The translations under genes and the position numbers were made by a program. A stretch of 64,000 nucleotides of DNA, taken from assembly GCF_003058465.1 (NCBI RefSeq), contig NZ_CP028901.1:4163195-4227194 (forward strand), given 5' to 3'. The notes beneath the pieces were generated by a model. That model was not told the DNA's origin and made no database searches. It saw nothing but the letters and a program-made list of their open reading frames with translations. Positions 27,926-37,749 of the stretch are shown here, piece by piece. How positions within the stretch are numbered: position 1 is the first letter of the stretch; each line of letters begins with the position of its first letter. The stretch is from Orrella marina (GTDB lineage: Bacteria > Pseudomonadota > Gammaproteobacteria > Burkholderiales > Burkholderiaceae_B).

Positions 27926-29407
27926 TCAGACTGCAGGAGGATGGGTGACAATTGATTTCAGGCTGGCCCGGTCCTGGGTGAGACTACTCAGGACCGGAAG
28001 CGGACGCGCGAGTTTCGGATCGCGGCCAAACGCCATCTCCAGCGCGTGAGCGCTCGCCAGCAGACGTCCGTCCTGGTACATCGGTCCGATGAGCTGCATG
28101 CCGAATGGCATGCCTGCCTCGTCCAGTCCCACCGGAAGCGACAGCGCAGGATGGGTGCTCAAGGTCACGACGTAGGTCAGTGCCAGCCACTGGTAATAGT
28201 TGCCCATGGTCTGGCCGTCGATACTGTCGGCATACAACTGGCTCCACGGGAAGGGGGTGACCGGTGTGGTGGGCGAGATGATGATGTCGTACTCGCGAAA
28301 CGCGCGGGCAAAGCGCTGCATCAGATTGGTCTGCTCGATATGCGCCCAGGCGCGATCGGCCAGCGTCAGCTTGCTGGCGATATCCATGTTGGCGCGTACA
28401 TTGGGACTGAGTGCATCAGGGTTGTTCTGATAGGTCTCGGCCATTTGTGCAAGAAACCCTTCTGCGCGCAGAATGTCGAAGGCACGGTGAACGTCCCCGA
28501 GATCCAGGCTGACAGGTTCGCATGACTTCACATGATGAGCGATGGCGTTGATGCGGTGTCCGAACACGCGCCGGATCATCGGATCGACTGCGCAGCACCC
28601 GAAATCTTCGGTATATCCGACCCTGAGCGTGGACAGGTCGACTGGCTGGACCGGCCAGACCGTGGAGGGATCCGCCGGAAATGCCAGTGGATCAAGGCGA
28701 TCCTCTCCCATGCTCGCCGCATACAACAGTGCCGTGTCGCGCACGTTGCGTGCCATGGGGCCTATGGTGTTGAGAACGGCCCAGCCAAGCTTGCGACCGT
28801 CCTGCCCGATCATGCCCGGTGTCGGGCGCATGCCGACCACACCACACAGGGCAGCTGGAATGCGTAGCGAGCCCCCGACATCTGTGCCAGAAGCCAGTGG
28901 CAACATGTCGGTAGCAAGCGCGGCTGCGGAGCCACCAGACGAGCCACCCGCATTCAGTTTGGGATTGAACGGGTTGCCGGTTGCTCCCCAGACAGCATTT
29001 CGGGTGTTGGCGCCGGCTCCCATGTCAGGCGTATTGGTTTTAGCCAGAATGATGGCACCGGCATTTCTCAGTCTTGCGACCATCGAGTTGTCATGGGTTG
29101 GGACGTTGGCGGTGTAACCGGTGTTGCCATAAGTTGTGAGCAGACCCGCTGTTTCGGTCAGATCCTTGATACCGACCGGCAGTCCATGCAGAGGGCCAAG
29201 TCGCTCGCCGTTCATGACGGCTTGCTCGGCTGCCTGTGCAGTGGTTAACGCCCGGTCGAAGTCAGTGGCGCAAATGGCGTTGACCCCGGGGTTGCAGGAT
29301 TCGATATGGGCGATGTGGGCTTTGACTAGCTCCACAGGGGATATGTCCTTGCGTCCAATCAGCTGACGCTGCTCGGTTGCACTCAGCGATACCAGTGCTT
29401 GTTTCAT
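27926..29407 (-). CDS. Amidase, amidase-signature family
   Basis: 493 aa. The Ser-cisSer-Lys catalytic triad is visible: Lys in LPVGIKDLTETAG (about residue 78), the Gly/Ser-rich loop NAGGSSGGSAAALA, and the nucleophile in SGTDVGGSLRIPA. It hydrolyses an amide to acid and ammonia in the cytoplasm; GatA is the main look-alike, but no gatB or gatC is near and the C-terminus differs. CGGAG precedes the ATG. It is monocistronic and divergent from the SulP gene across 428 bases. Confidence 0.9.
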   Translation of the reverse strand: MKQALVSLSATEQRQLIGRKDISPVELVKAHIAHIESCNPGVNAICATDFDRALTTAQAAEQAVMNGERLGPLHGLPVGIKDLTETAGLLTTYGNTGYTANVPTHDNSMVARLRNAGAIILAKTNTPDMGAGANTRNAVWGATGNPFNPKLNAGGSSGGSAAALATDMLPLASGTDVGGSLRIPAALCGVVGMRPTPGMIGQDGRKLGWAVLNTIGPMARNVRDTALLYAASMGEDRLDPLAFPADPSTVWPVQPVDLSTLRVGYTEDFGCCAVDPMIRRVFGHRINAIAHHVKSCEPVSLDLGDVHRAFDILRAEGFLAQMAETYQNNPDALSPNVRANMDIASKLTLADRAWAHIEQTNLMQRFARAFREYDIIISPTTPVTPFPWSQLYADSIDGQTMGNYYQWLALTYVVTLSTHPALSLPVGLDEAGMPFGMQLIGPMYQDGRLLASAHALEMAFGRDPKLARPLPVLSSLTQDRASLKSIVTHPPAV

Positions 29408-29835
29408 GTTTTTCTCCGGTAGGGTGATGGCTGCACAAGCTAACCTTGACGCGAAGGTGTCTGGCAGCGTTACACTCAGTCACACATCAGGCAATCAAAC
29501 ATCTGGAAATCACTCTCCAGGACAGAGCGCGATTCGATGGTCTCCATGCCAAGATTTTCTGATTATGGCATCTGCGCAGCTTGATTTCTGCCTTGCATTG
29601 CGGGTTTTTGAGTGTTTGTGCGTGAAGGGTTCTGGTCTGGTCTGCTGTCACTGCTGGCAATCCTGGTGAATCAGAGGGTTAGCGCTGGCCCGACCGGGTG
29701 GCCAGGCCAGCGGGTGTTTTGCAGACAGTTTTTTCTGTCATGGCGCCAGTTGCGTGGTCCAGTCTGCAGCCAGGATATCGGCTGGACATGAGCTGACGGG
29801 CTTTTGCTTTCGTTTGCTTTTGATTGGAGGCGTGA
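29408..29835. other. Divergent intergenic region
   Basis: 428 bases between the leftward amidase and the rightward SulP gene. Frames such as 29406-29669 lack ribosome binding sites. The promoters of both genes must be here; I cannot assign boxes with confidence. Confidence 0.4.
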
Positions 29836-31464
29836 ATGATCGCCCTACTGGAGGCTCGGCGAGCCGGGCTGTACAAGGCTTCGAACTGGACACGCAACAT
29901 CATCGCTGGTCTGGTTGTGGGTGTCGTGGCCCTGCCGCTGTCGATGGCTTTTGCGATTGCGTCGGGTGCCCGGCCCGAGCAAGGACTTTACACTGCCATC
30001 ATTGCCGGACTGCTCGTCACACTCTTTGGCGGCAGTCGTCTGCAGATCGCCGGGCCCACAGGTGCCTTCATCGCGGTGCTCGCGGGCATCACGTCACAGT
30101 ACGGAATCGAGGGGCTGCAAATCGCCACCTTGCTGGCGGGTGCCATGTTGCTGGCGATGGGCTTGTTTCGCATGGGGGGCGTCATCCGATTCATCCCGGC
30201 ACCGGTCATTATTGGTTTCACCGCGGGTATCGGGATCATCATTTTCACGGGTCAGTGGGCGGACTTCCTGGGGATTCCACACCCGCCAGTGGGCCAGTTT
30301 CACCAGAAGATCTGGCACGTGTTGCAACGCGTTCACCTGACGCACTGGCCAACACTCGCCATTGGTGTGCTCAGTCTGGTACTGCTGTATGTCACCCCTC
30401 GAATTCATGTGCTCAAACGAGTGCCCGGTCCACTGATCGTGCTGGTTCTGGCAACCCTGATCCAGTCAGGCCTGAAGTTTGATGGCGTGGCAACAATCGG
30501 ATCGGCTTTTGGTGGTATCCCGCAGGGGCTTCCTGCTTTCGGGCTTCCTGATCTGAGCTTTGACAAGGTGACACTGCTGGTGGCGCCCGCGTTCACGATC
30601 GCCATGCTGGGCGCCATCGAGTCACTGCTGTCGGCAGTCGTTGCGGACCGGATGACCAGCACACGTCACGATGCCAACCAGGAGCTGATCGGGCAGGGGA
30701 TTGCCAACATGGTGGTCCCGTTTTTTGGCGGATTTGCGGCAACCGGTGCGATTGCCCGCACTGCGACCAACATCCGCAACGGTGGGAACAGTCCAGTTGC
30801 TGGTGTGTTTCATGTACTGACGCTGGTGGGCGTGTTGATCGCACTCGCCCCGCTGGCATACAACATCCCGCTGTCTTGCCTGTCTGCCATTCTGTTTGTG
30901 GTGGCCTGGAACATGAGCGAGGTGCATCGGATCCGGATGATGCTTGCGCGTGCGCCAGTCGCTGACCGGGTGATCCTGCTGGTCACCTTGTTGTTGACGG
31001 TGTTCGTCGATCTGGTTGTGGCTGTCAATGTCGGTGTGATTCTCGCCATTCTGCACTTCATGCGACGCATGGCGCAGACCGTTCGCATGCAGACTATCCG
31101 CGAGGAAGATGGCTACCGGGTCAGCCGGGTCGAAGGTCCGCTTTTCTTTGCCGCGGTGGGCATGATCGAGCATGCCTCGCGCACCCTGCCGAAACCGGTA
31201 CGTGTATGGGTGCTGGATCTGTCCCGGGTTCCGTTTGTGGACGAAACCGCCTTGCAGGCACTTGACGATGTGATTGATGAACTGCGTGAGCGCCAGTGTC
31301 GTCTGGTTCTGGCAGAGGCCAATGAAATTGTGCTGCAGAAACTGCGTCTGCATGGCACCCTCAGAACCCTTGGGGACGGTGGTTATCTGAGCAAGCTCAG
31401 TAGCCTTGATCCAAAGATCAAGGCCGCACAGATTCGGGAGGTGAAGGGTGGGCCCGCCTGGTAG
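29836..31464 (+). CDS. SulP family anion transporter with STAS domain
   Basis: 542 aa. A TTGGAGG ribosome binding site lies 7 bases before the ATG. The membrane domain opens NIIAGLVVGVVALPLSMAFA (SulP signature) and QGLYTAIIAGLL, with about 10-12 helices to residue 410. A cytoplasmic STAS domain (about 420-525) holds VWVLDLSRVPFVDETALQAL. The family carries sulphate, bicarbonate or C4-dicarboxylates with Na+ or H+. With no carbonic anhydrase or cys gene alongside, the substrate stays open. Confidence 0.92.
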   Translation: MIALLEARRAGLYKASNWTRNIIAGLVVGVVALPLSMAFAIASGARPEQGLYTAIIAGLLVTLFGGSRLQIAGPTGAFIAVLAGITSQYGIEGLQIATLLAGAMLLAMGLFRMGGVIRFIPAPVIIGFTAGIGIIIFTGQWADFLGIPHPPVGQFHQKIWHVLQRVHLTHWPTLAIGVLSLVLLYVTPRIHVLKRVPGPLIVLVLATLIQSGLKFDGVATIGSAFGGIPQGLPAFGLPDLSFDKVTLLVAPAFTIAMLGAIESLLSAVVADRMTSTRHDANQELIGQGIANMVVPFFGGFAATGAIARTATNIRNGGNSPVAGVFHVLTLVGVLIALAPLAYNIPLSCLSAILFVVAWNMSEVHRIRMMLARAPVADRVILLVTLLLTVFVDLVVAVNVGVILAILHFMRRMAQTVRMQTIREEDGYRVSRVEGPLFFAAVGMIEHASRTLPKPVRVWVLDLSRVPFVDETALQALDDVIDELRERQCRLVLAEANEIVLQKLRLHGTLRTLGDGGYLSKLSSLDPKIKAAQIREVKGGPAW

Positions 31465-31485
31465 CGGCTGTCACTGCGCTCGGTT

Positions 31486-32781
31486 TCAGCCTTCACCCGC
31501 ATCTCTCAGCCAGTCAATCAAAACGGGTTTCTCGTCCCACTCGAGTGTGGCCTGTCTTGCCGGTGTCCGGCTGACACAGCGACCGTCACGGTAAACCGCC
31601 AGGCGAGTTGCTCTGAGCCGGATGGCATCGACGACATCATGGGCCTGTAGGACGACCAGGTTGGCTCTGCATCCCGGTTCCAGACCGTGATCGTGAATGC
31701 CAATCACGGTCGCGGCCCGAGTGGTCACCGCCGCGAAGCACTGCTCGATGGCAGCCCGACTGGTCATTTGAGTGGCGTGCAGCCCCATGTGAGCGACTTC
31801 GAGCATGTCTGCCGAACCCATGCCATACCAGGGATCCATCACACAGTCCTGACCGAATGCGACCTCCACACCGGCGCCAAGCAGTTCGGGGACCCGGGTG
31901 AGTCCGCGTCGCTTGGGATAAGTATCGCGGCGACCCTGCAGGGTCATGTTGATCAGGGGGTTGGAGACCACACGCATCCTGGACTCGGCCATGAGACTGA
32001 TTAATTTGTGTGCGTAGTCATTGTCCATACTGTGCATGGAGCACAGATGGGAACCGGTGACACGCCCCTGAAGGCCAAAGCGCTGGGTCTGAAAGGTAAG
32101 TGTCTCGATGTGGCGTGACCATGGGTCATCGGTTTCGTCGCAGTGCATGTCTATCATGAGGGCGCGTCTGGCGGCGAGCTCGCACAGGATCTCGATGCTG
32201 CGTGCACCTTCCTGGCTCGTTCTCTCATAATGTGGAATGCCACCAACCACATTGACGCCCAGGTCGAGTGCACGCTCAAGTTGTTCAAGCGACCCGGGCC
32301 GACGTAACAGACCGTCTTGCGGAAATGCGACAAGCTGAAGGTCCAGATAGGGCCGTACGGCTTGCTGGACTTCGAGCAGGGCCTCGACTGCCAGCAGTTT
32401 TGGATCGCTGATGTCAACGTGGCTGCGGATGGCCAGCAATCCGTTGGCAACCGCCCACTGGCAGTAGCGGGTCGCTGTCTGGATAATCTGGTCGCGGGCA
32501 AGTGCAGGCTTGAGTTCGCGCCAGATCTCGATACCTTCGAACAAGGTGCCGCTCTGATTGACTCTGGGTTGCCCGTATCGCAGTGTCGAGTCCATGTGAA
32601 AGTGAGCATCCACAAATGAAGGACTCACCAGATATCCTCGCAGATCCTCACGCGAAGCGACAATGGTGTCTGCCAGCGTGGCGTCCGGCTCAATGGCTTT
32701 GATCCGACCATCCTTGATCAGGATCGACATCTGTTGTCGGCCGTCTGGCAGACGGGCGTTATACAAAAGGGTCTCGCTCAT
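31486..32781 (-). CDS. Amidohydrolase, cytosine-deaminase-like
   Basis: 431 aa from the ATG at 32781 (GAGAG upstream; a TTG two codons earlier is also open). TIM-barrel metal-dependent hydrolase: the first metal ligands are in VDAHFHMDSTL, further ligands in IDMHCDETDDPWSRH, and the late Asp in FGQDCVMDPWYGMGS, all close to CodA-type cytosine deaminases and related N-isopropylammelide-type enzymes. It would deaminate a pyrimidine-like or triazine ring. No permease gene (codB) is adjacent, and it converges with the SulP gene, so regulation and exact substrate are unknown. Confidence 0.85.
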   Translation of the reverse strand: MSETLLYNARLPDGRQQMSILIKDGRIKAIEPDATLADTIVASREDLRGYLVSPSFVDAHFHMDSTLRYGQPRVNQSGTLFEGIEIWRELKPALARDQIIQTATRYCQWAVANGLLAIRSHVDISDPKLLAVEALLEVQQAVRPYLDLQLVAFPQDGLLRRPGSLEQLERALDLGVNVVGGIPHYERTSQEGARSIEILCELAARRALMIDMHCDETDDPWSRHIETLTFQTQRFGLQGRVTGSHLCSMHSMDNDYAHKLISLMAESRMRVVSNPLINMTLQGRRDTYPKRRGLTRVPELLGAGVEVAFGQDCVMDPWYGMGSADMLEVAHMGLHATQMTSRAAIEQCFAAVTTRAATVIGIHDHGLEPGCRANLVVLQAHDVVDAIRLRATRLAVYRDGRCVSRTPARQATLEWDEKPVLIDWLRDAGEG

Positions 32782-33037
32782 ACTCAACTCTCTCTGGGCA
32801 ATTCCTGACTGGAAAGATTTTCGCTATCGTAAATCATGGGTATGGGTTCTCATGTTGACCTGCACTCGTTCGCCATGGGCACGGTACTGTCTGCAATGGC
32901 TGCTGACAGGCCATGGGCCATGGGCGTTTGCATCGGCAGCGCATGCATTGAAATTGCAATTCAGACACTGTTGAGAAGTCCCGTGATACCGCATAATGGA
33001 CACCTGCAAAACAACAAAGCTAACAGAGCCAACAAGC

Positions 33038-33895
33038 ATGAGCCAGTCTGAAGAGCATAAACTGCCGACCGAATTTGATAAACGCATCACCAACCGGGAA
33101 TTCAAGCTATTGCTCGATCCCGAAGGTCTGGACAGGCGCAGCAAGGTCAATCAGTTGATCGGGCTTGTTCGCGCCTTCTGCGACAAGGAAGGGGTTGAGT
33201 TCTTTCATCTGGACAACGCCGACACGGGTCTGCGTAACGTTTACTTTTTTGACACGCCCGGCGAAGAGCTTCGACACAATCATCTGATCTTGCGGGTGCG
33301 CGAATCGCGGCAGAATGTATGGGTTGACGACTGGTGTGAAGTGACACTGAAGTGTCGTGCACCTACGCTCAAGGCGTCTCAGTCCTTCCAGCCAGTTCCG
33401 GACACCCCGCACAAGCATCGCCTGCGGCTCAAGGAGGAGATCTTGCGCGGGGATGGGCTGGGTACCACTCGCTGCATCTATTCCAATAACTCGATTCTGG
33501 ATTCGATTCCGATCGAGAGTATTTTTGAGCGAACCTGGGAAGGTGTCATCAAGATCTATCCGGATCTGGCACGGGTGGGGCTAGACAAGAACTTGCCGGT
33601 ACGGATTGTCGGTGGGGCCGCCAACAAGATTCTCGAGGCCAGCCTGCCGCTGGGTAATCTGGTATTCGGAGACCGGGTGCAGGCGCACTGTGATCTCGCG
33701 ATCTGGATGCGTTCAGTGGGCGAACCCATTATTGGTGAGCTTGCGTTTGCGTACCGTGTGAATGATCAGAACCGTGAGGACAAGAAAGCTCACAAGCGTG
33801 CCAACGTCTTTTTTCGGGATCTGCAACTGGCCATCCACCACTGGCTCGCGCCAGGAACCACCAAGACCGCGATGGTCTATGGCAAACCTGAGTGA
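33038..33895 (+). CDS. CYTH-like domain protein of unknown function
   Basis: 285 aa from the ATG at 33038; an ATG at 32996 in the same frame is possible, and neither has a strong ribosome binding site. The N-terminal half shows FKLLLDP, VYFFDTPGEELRHNHLILRVRES and CEVTLKCR, a pattern of strands and charged residues like the CYTH (triphosphate tunnel) fold of adenylate cyclase class IV and thiamine triphosphatase. I therefore propose a triphosphate-binding protein, but the full ExExK signature is not clear. The stop overlaps the possible GTG start of the chromate transporter gene. Confidence 0.6.
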   Translation: MSQSEEHKLPTEFDKRITNREFKLLLDPEGLDRRSKVNQLIGLVRAFCDKEGVEFFHLDNADTGLRNVYFFDTPGEELRHNHLILRVRESRQNVWVDDWCEVTLKCRAPTLKASQSFQPVPDTPHKHRLRLKEEILRGDGLGTTRCIYSNNSILDSIPIESIFERTWEGVIKIYPDLARVGLDKNLPVRIVGGAANKILEASLPLGNLVFGDRVQAHCDLAIWMRSVGEPIIGELAFAYRVNDQNREDKKAHKRANVFFRDLQLAIHHWLAPGTTKTAMVYGKPE

Positions 33896-33903
33896 ATCAG
33901 CTG

Positions 33904-34530
33904 ATGACATCTCCAGAACAATCGGCGCAAGTGGCACCACCGGGACCCGGTGGCCGCAAGACAGATGCCCAGGAAACGAGAAACCCGGATCAACGTAACC
34001 GTCCGGGCTTGTGGGAGATCTTCCTGCAGTTTCTGATTATCGGTGCAGTCAGCTTCGGGGGTGGCATTATCGCCTACGAAAAAATCCTCCTGACTGAAAA
34101 AAAACGCTGGCTCACGGATGACGAGTTCATGGCAGCACTGGCGATCAGCCAGACCATGCCGGGTCTGAATGCGGTCAACCTGGCGGTGCTGGCCGGTGAC
34201 AAACTGCGCGGGGTAATCGGTTCTGTGATTGCCGTACTGGGCTTGCTGCTGCCCGGTTGTACCTTCGTACTGGTGGTCGGACTGGTCTACATTAAAAACG
34301 CCGACCACCCGATGGCGAACCTGCTGCTGACAGCGGTTGCTGCTGCCGCCACAGGCCTGCTTTCGGCGATCACCTACCGAATCGGCAAGAACCAGCTCAC
34401 ACATGTCAAGCCATTGATCATCGTGATTGCTACCTTTGTACTGATGAGTATCGTCAATCTCTCGCTGCCGATGGTGTTGCTGATCATGGCGCCGGTCGCG
34501 ATCTTTGTTTACCGCCCACGCAAGGGATAG
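33904..34530 (+). CDS. Chromate transporter, first half-size CHR protein
   Basis: 208 aa from the ATG at 33904 (an overlapping GTG at 33892 is the alternative). One CHR domain with FLIIGAVSFGGGIIAYE, the GGG hallmark, followed by AISQTMPGLNAVNLAVLAG and about five or six membrane segments. Short CHR proteins act as pairs of opposite topology. The second half follows after 5 bases. The family exports chromate; in many bacteria without chromate exposure the natural substrate is unknown. Confidence 0.85.
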   Translation: MTSPEQSAQVAPPGPGGRKTDAQETRNPDQRNRPGLWEIFLQFLIIGAVSFGGGIIAYEKILLTEKKRWLTDDEFMAALAISQTMPGLNAVNLAVLAGDKLRGVIGSVIAVLGLLLPGCTFVLVVGLVYIKNADHPMANLLLTAVAAAATGLLSAITYRIGKNQLTHVKPLIIVIATFVLMSIVNLSLPMVLLIMAPVAIFVYRPRKG

Positions 34531-34535
34531 TCATC

Positions 34536-35063
34536 ATGGCAGCTTTGATTCACCTTGCTCTGACCTTCGGCATGTTGTCGGTGCTCGCGGTCGGGGGCGG
34601 CACGGCCGTCCTGCACGAGATGCAGGAAGTGCTGCTGCAGCGTTACCAGATCAGCTCGGACATGTTTGTCCACGTCTATAGCGTCGGACAACTCGCTCCT
34701 GGGCCCAACATGACCATGGTGCTGGTGTTCGGTTACCAGATCGCCGGGTTGTTTGGAGCAGCGATTGTTGGTCTGTCGTTTTTCTTTCCGTCGAGTTTTT
34801 TGTGTTTCTGGGTTGGCCGGATCTGGACCCGAATTGGCGACACGCCATGGCGACGCGCGGTGCAAAGCGCGCTCGAGCCGATCTCGATCGGTTTGATGTG
34901 TTCTGGCGTCTATGCGGTGGCCAAGGCGGCCATCTCGGGTCCGTTGACCATCACACTGGCGGTGGTGTCGTTTCTGATCATTTTGCTGACACGCGTGAAT
35001 CCGGTCTATGTGATTCTAGGGGTGGGCGGTGCCGGTGCCCTGTTCAACGTCTGGCTGTCCTGA
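34536..35063 (+). CDS. Chromate transporter, second half-size CHR protein
   Basis: 175 aa, a single CHR domain: LTFGMLSVLAVGGGTAVLHE at the start, VYSVGQLAPGPNMTMVLVFG in the middle, about six membrane segments. GGGA lies 7 bases before the ATG. It forms a two-gene unit with the preceding CHR protein, equivalent to one long-chain ChrA split in two. Confidence 0.87.
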   Translation: MAALIHLALTFGMLSVLAVGGGTAVLHEMQEVLLQRYQISSDMFVHVYSVGQLAPGPNMTMVLVFGYQIAGLFGAAIVGLSFFFPSSFLCFWVGRIWTRIGDTPWRRAVQSALEPISIGLMCSGVYAVAKAAISGPLTITLAVVSFLIILLTRVNPVYVILGVGGAGALFNVWLS

Positions 35064-35144
35064 GGTGTCCGGGATGTGCACGCAAACGATTGGTAACTGG
35101 CAGGCCGGGCCGACCGGTGCGAGTGTTTAAGGGGAGCAGGGGTA

Positions 35145-35450
35145 TTGGAAAAGCCAGTCTGGCTTGATGAGTCCGCGCAGGCATGGTTGTTGAGAATTCG
35201 ACTACAGCCCGGTGCACGACGAAGCGGGGTCGTGGGCGAGCACGGTGACCGACTCAAGATTGCAGTTCGCGCGCCCGCCGTGGATGGAAAGGCAAATGAG
35301 GCACTGCTGCACTGGCTCGGTGAGCAGCTTGACGTGCCACGTACGACGGTGACGCTGGTTTCCGGGCAGACCAGTCGGGATAAACGTGTGGCCGTCCAGA
35401 AAATCGACGGCCTGACGCAAACAACTGTGTGCACAGCGCTGGCGTCTTGA
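35145..35450 (+). CDS. DUF167 (YggU) family protein
   Basis: 101 aa with a TTG start preceded by GGGGAGCAGGGG. The family core is clear: LRIRLQPGARRSGVVGEHGDRLKIAVRAPAVDGKANEAL with VSGQTSRDKRV near the end (only parts quoted as motifs). YggU proteins are widespread small alpha/beta proteins of uncertain role. It converges with fabI across a terminator. Confidence 0.88.
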   Translation: MEKPVWLDESAQAWLLRIRLQPGARRSGVVGEHGDRLKIAVRAPAVDGKANEALLHWLGEQLDVPRTTVTLVSGQTSRDKRVAVQKIDGLTQTTVCTALAS

Positions 35451-35452
35451 GA

Positions 35453-35485
35453 GTAGTCTGCCTGGCAACCAGCCAGACAGACTAC
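35453..35485. terminator. Stem-loop between convergent yggU-like gene and fabI
   Basis: 14-bp arms (35453-35466 and 35472-35485) with one mismatch and a 5-base loop, placed between two convergent stop codons. Probably serves both directions. Confidence 0.65.
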
Positions 35486-35498
35486 GTCACAAAGCAGG

Positions 35499-36278
35499 TC
35501 AGCCGCCAGGCACGACCGTGGAGAACCCGGCATCAACGTGAGTGATCTCGCCCGTGACACCCCCTGCCAGATCTGACAGCAGGAAAGCCGCCACATTGCC
35601 CACGTCTTCAATGGTCACATTGCGACGCAGCGGCGCATTGCTTTCAACAAACTTCAGAATTGACGAGAAGTCCTTGATGCCGCTGGCCGCAAGCGTCTTG
35701 ATGGGACCAGCCGAGATGCCATTCACACGAATACCGATCGGGCCGAGGTTGCTGGCCAGGTAACGCACACTGGCTTCGAGCGAGGCTTTGGCCAGACCCA
35801 TGGTGTTGTAGTTGGTGACTACCCGCTCGGCGCCCAGATAGGTCAGGGTCAGCAGTGCACCCCGGCGGTCTTTCATCATGGGTAGTGCAGCCTTGGCCAT
35901 CGCCGGAAAGCTGTAGGCAGAAATGTCATGGGCAACACGAAACGCTTCGCGTGACAGACCATCCAGGAATTCGCCAGCGATGGACTCGCGCGGTGCAAAT
36001 CCGATCGAATGCACCAGTCCGTCCAGACCATCCCATTGCTGGCCAAGCGTTTCAAACGTACTTTCGATCTGGGCGTCCTCGGATACATCACAAGGCAGGA
36101 CGATGGAACTGTTGAACTGACTGGCGTAGCCCTGAACGCGTTCCTTGAAGCGATCGCCGACGTATGTGAAGGCAAGTTCCGCTCCCTGAGCATGGCAGGC
36201 CTGCGCAATGCCATAGGCGATTGACCGGTCAGATAGTACGCCGGTTACCAGAATTCGTTTGCCTTTTAAAAATCCCAT
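35499..36278 (-). CDS. fabI: Enoyl-[acyl-carrier-protein] reductase (NADH), FabI
   Basis: 259 aa, standard FabI length. It makes the last reduction of each fatty-acid elongation round. The atypical SDR signature is present: [13 protein letters not shown] for NADH binding, SIGFAPRE, and the catalytic Tyr157-x6-Lys164 in [10 protein letters not shown], with Tyr147 in TLTYLGA. AGGAAC precedes the ATG. It is the target of triclosan and diazaborines; the relevant Gly in the GFAPRE segment region appears normal. It is a single gene, convergent with the YggU-like gene. Confidence 0.95.
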   Translation of the reverse strand: MGFLKGKRILVTGVLSDRSIAYGIAQACHAQGAELAFTYVGDRFKERVQGYASQFNSSIVLPCDVSEDAQIESTFETLGQQWDGLDGLVHSIGFAPRESIAGEFLDGLSREAFRVAHDISAYSFPAMAKAALPMMKDRRGALLTLTYLGAERVVTNYNTMGLAKASLEASVRYLASNLGPIGIRVNGISAGPIKTLAASGIKDFSSILKFVESNAPLRRNVTIEDVGNVAAFLLSDLAGGVTGEITHVDAGFSTVVPGG

Positions 36279-36366
36279 GTTCTGTTCCTGATTGAATGTC
36301 GGTGCGAGCAGCCGGTCAAAGCATGAATGGCGTCAACCGGCTGCCGTTAAAGTGATGAGTATCTGA

Positions 36367-36388
36367 CCGGGCCTCATGAAAGGCCCGG
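36367..36388. terminator. Short GC-rich stem-loop downstream of mltD
   Basis: 8-bp GC-rich arms (36367-36374 and 36381-36388) with a 6-base loop, about 50 bases past the mltD stop. No U-run; weak evidence. Confidence 0.35.
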
Positions 36389-36436
36389 ATGAAGTCCTGG
36401 ATGAATGTCTGCCTTGATTACAAGTGTGGTCTGGCA

Positions 36437-37741
36437 CTAGCCTGGAATCCGCAGACGCTGACCAACGCGCAACCGGGTAGATTTTAAGTTATTGAAAGAC
36501 TGAAGCGAAGCGACGCTTGTCTGATTGCGTCGCGCAATCGATGACAGGGTGTCGCCTCGCTTGACTCGATATACGCGTACCGGTGAGCGTACATCGGCCG
36601 CAGCAATCGACTCGATCACGGTCGGACCAGGAATGATGAGCAGCTGCGTGCCCGCGATGCTGGACTGGTTACGTTTGAGATCGTTGGCGCGTCGAAGCGT
36701 CTCGAGGGGCACATTAAACTGACTGGCAATCGCAGAGAGACTTTCGCCATCGCTGGCAAGGTACTTTTCCCAGCTGCTCAGATCGCCTTGATACTGGGCC
36801 AGATTGGCCAGGTAAGTGGCTAACTTTTCTCGTGGCAGGAGGATTTCCGGTTGCAAATCAGCGAGAATCACCCCCTGGTTGTACGATGGGTTGAGTTCCT
36901 TGAACTCTTCGAGTGGCATCTCGGCCAGCTGGGCGGCAATCACTACATCGATGTCCTGATCCTTCTTGAGTGTTACGAAATAGGGTTCGTTATCCACAAT
37001 AGGCAGAATGACGGCGTATCTTTCCGGGTCTGCAATGATGTTTTTGATTGCCTGCAGCTTGGGCACGTAGTTGGCCGTTTCGCTTGGCATTCTCAAAGAC
37101 AGGTAGTCAGTGGGTTTTCCGGCTGCTTCGTTCTTGGCAATCGCGCGTTTGACTGAGCCTTCGCCCCAGTTGTAAGACGCGAAAGCAAGGAACCAGTCGC
37201 CCTGGTATTCGAACAGATACTCCAGGTAGTCCAGTGCAGAGTTGGTGGAAGCGACCGGGTCACGTCGCTGGTCGCGCCACCAGGTTTGCTCAAGTTCGAA
37301 TGCGGTTCCGGTGCTTGGGATGAATTGCCACAGCCCCGACGCGTGGGCTCTTGAATAGGCATTCGGGTTGTAGGCGCTTTCTACAAACGGCAATAGCGCC
37401 AGTTCGGTCGGCAGTCCACGCCGGTTGATTTCATCGACGATGTAATAGAGGTACTTCCCAGAGCGGTCCGCCATGCGCTGGAGGGATTTGGGATGCGCGG
37501 CATAGTATGCGGTCCACTTGTCAACCAGATCCGAGTTGAGATTTGGAACGGCGAAGCCTCGTCTGATGCGATCCCAGACATCAATCGGCTCGCGCGTCAG
37601 GTCGATGCTGCGGGTGGTCAGTTCAGCACCAGGTTCGCGTTGATCGATCGTTGAGCATCCTGCGACGGCGATCACCATGACCAGACCAGCCCAGCGGGAC
37701 AACTTCAGTAGTGTTTGCAGTGTGTGTTTGATTACGTTCAT
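36437..37741 (-). CDS. mltD: Membrane-bound lytic murein transglycosylase D
   Basis: 434 aa from the ATG at 37741. The frame extends upstream, but this start yields a lipoprotein signal with lipobox Val-Ala-Gly-Cys29. The SLT domain has the catalytic Glu in LALLPFVESAYNP and the ASGLWQFIPSTG motif. Two LysM peptidoglycan-binding modules follow (DGESLSAIASQFNV and the final KRGDTLSSIARRNQ). It cleaves the glycan strands of peptidoglycan from the outer membrane's inner face. It lies 9 bases after gloB, and the gloB-mltD order is common in betaproteobacteria. Confidence 0.93.
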   Translation of the reverse strand: MNVIKHTLQTLLKLSRWAGLVMVIAVAGCSTIDQREPGAELTTRSIDLTREPIDVWDRIRRGFAVPNLNSDLVDKWTAYYAAHPKSLQRMADRSGKYLYYIVDEINRRGLPTELALLPFVESAYNPNAYSRAHASGLWQFIPSTGTAFELEQTWWRDQRRDPVASTNSALDYLEYLFEYQGDWFLAFASYNWGEGSVKRAIAKNEAAGKPTDYLSLRMPSETANYVPKLQAIKNIIADPERYAVILPIVDNEPYFVTLKKDQDIDVVIAAQLAEMPLEEFKELNPSYNQGVILADLQPEILLPREKLATYLANLAQYQGDLSSWEKYLASDGESLSAIASQFNVPLETLRRANDLKRNQSSIAGTQLLIIPGPTVIESIAAADVRSPVRVYRVKRGDTLSSIARRNQTSVASLQSFNNLKSTRLRVGQRLRIPG

Positions 37742-37749
37742 CAGTCCAA

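Noticed and set aside
29754..30482. 242-codon frame overlapping the SulP start
   Set aside because: Out-of-frame shadow of SulP, rich in Arg, His and Pro as such shadows are.
30622..31353. 243-codon minus-strand frame inside SulP
   Set aside because: Antisense shadow; His/Gln-rich composition and no start signal.
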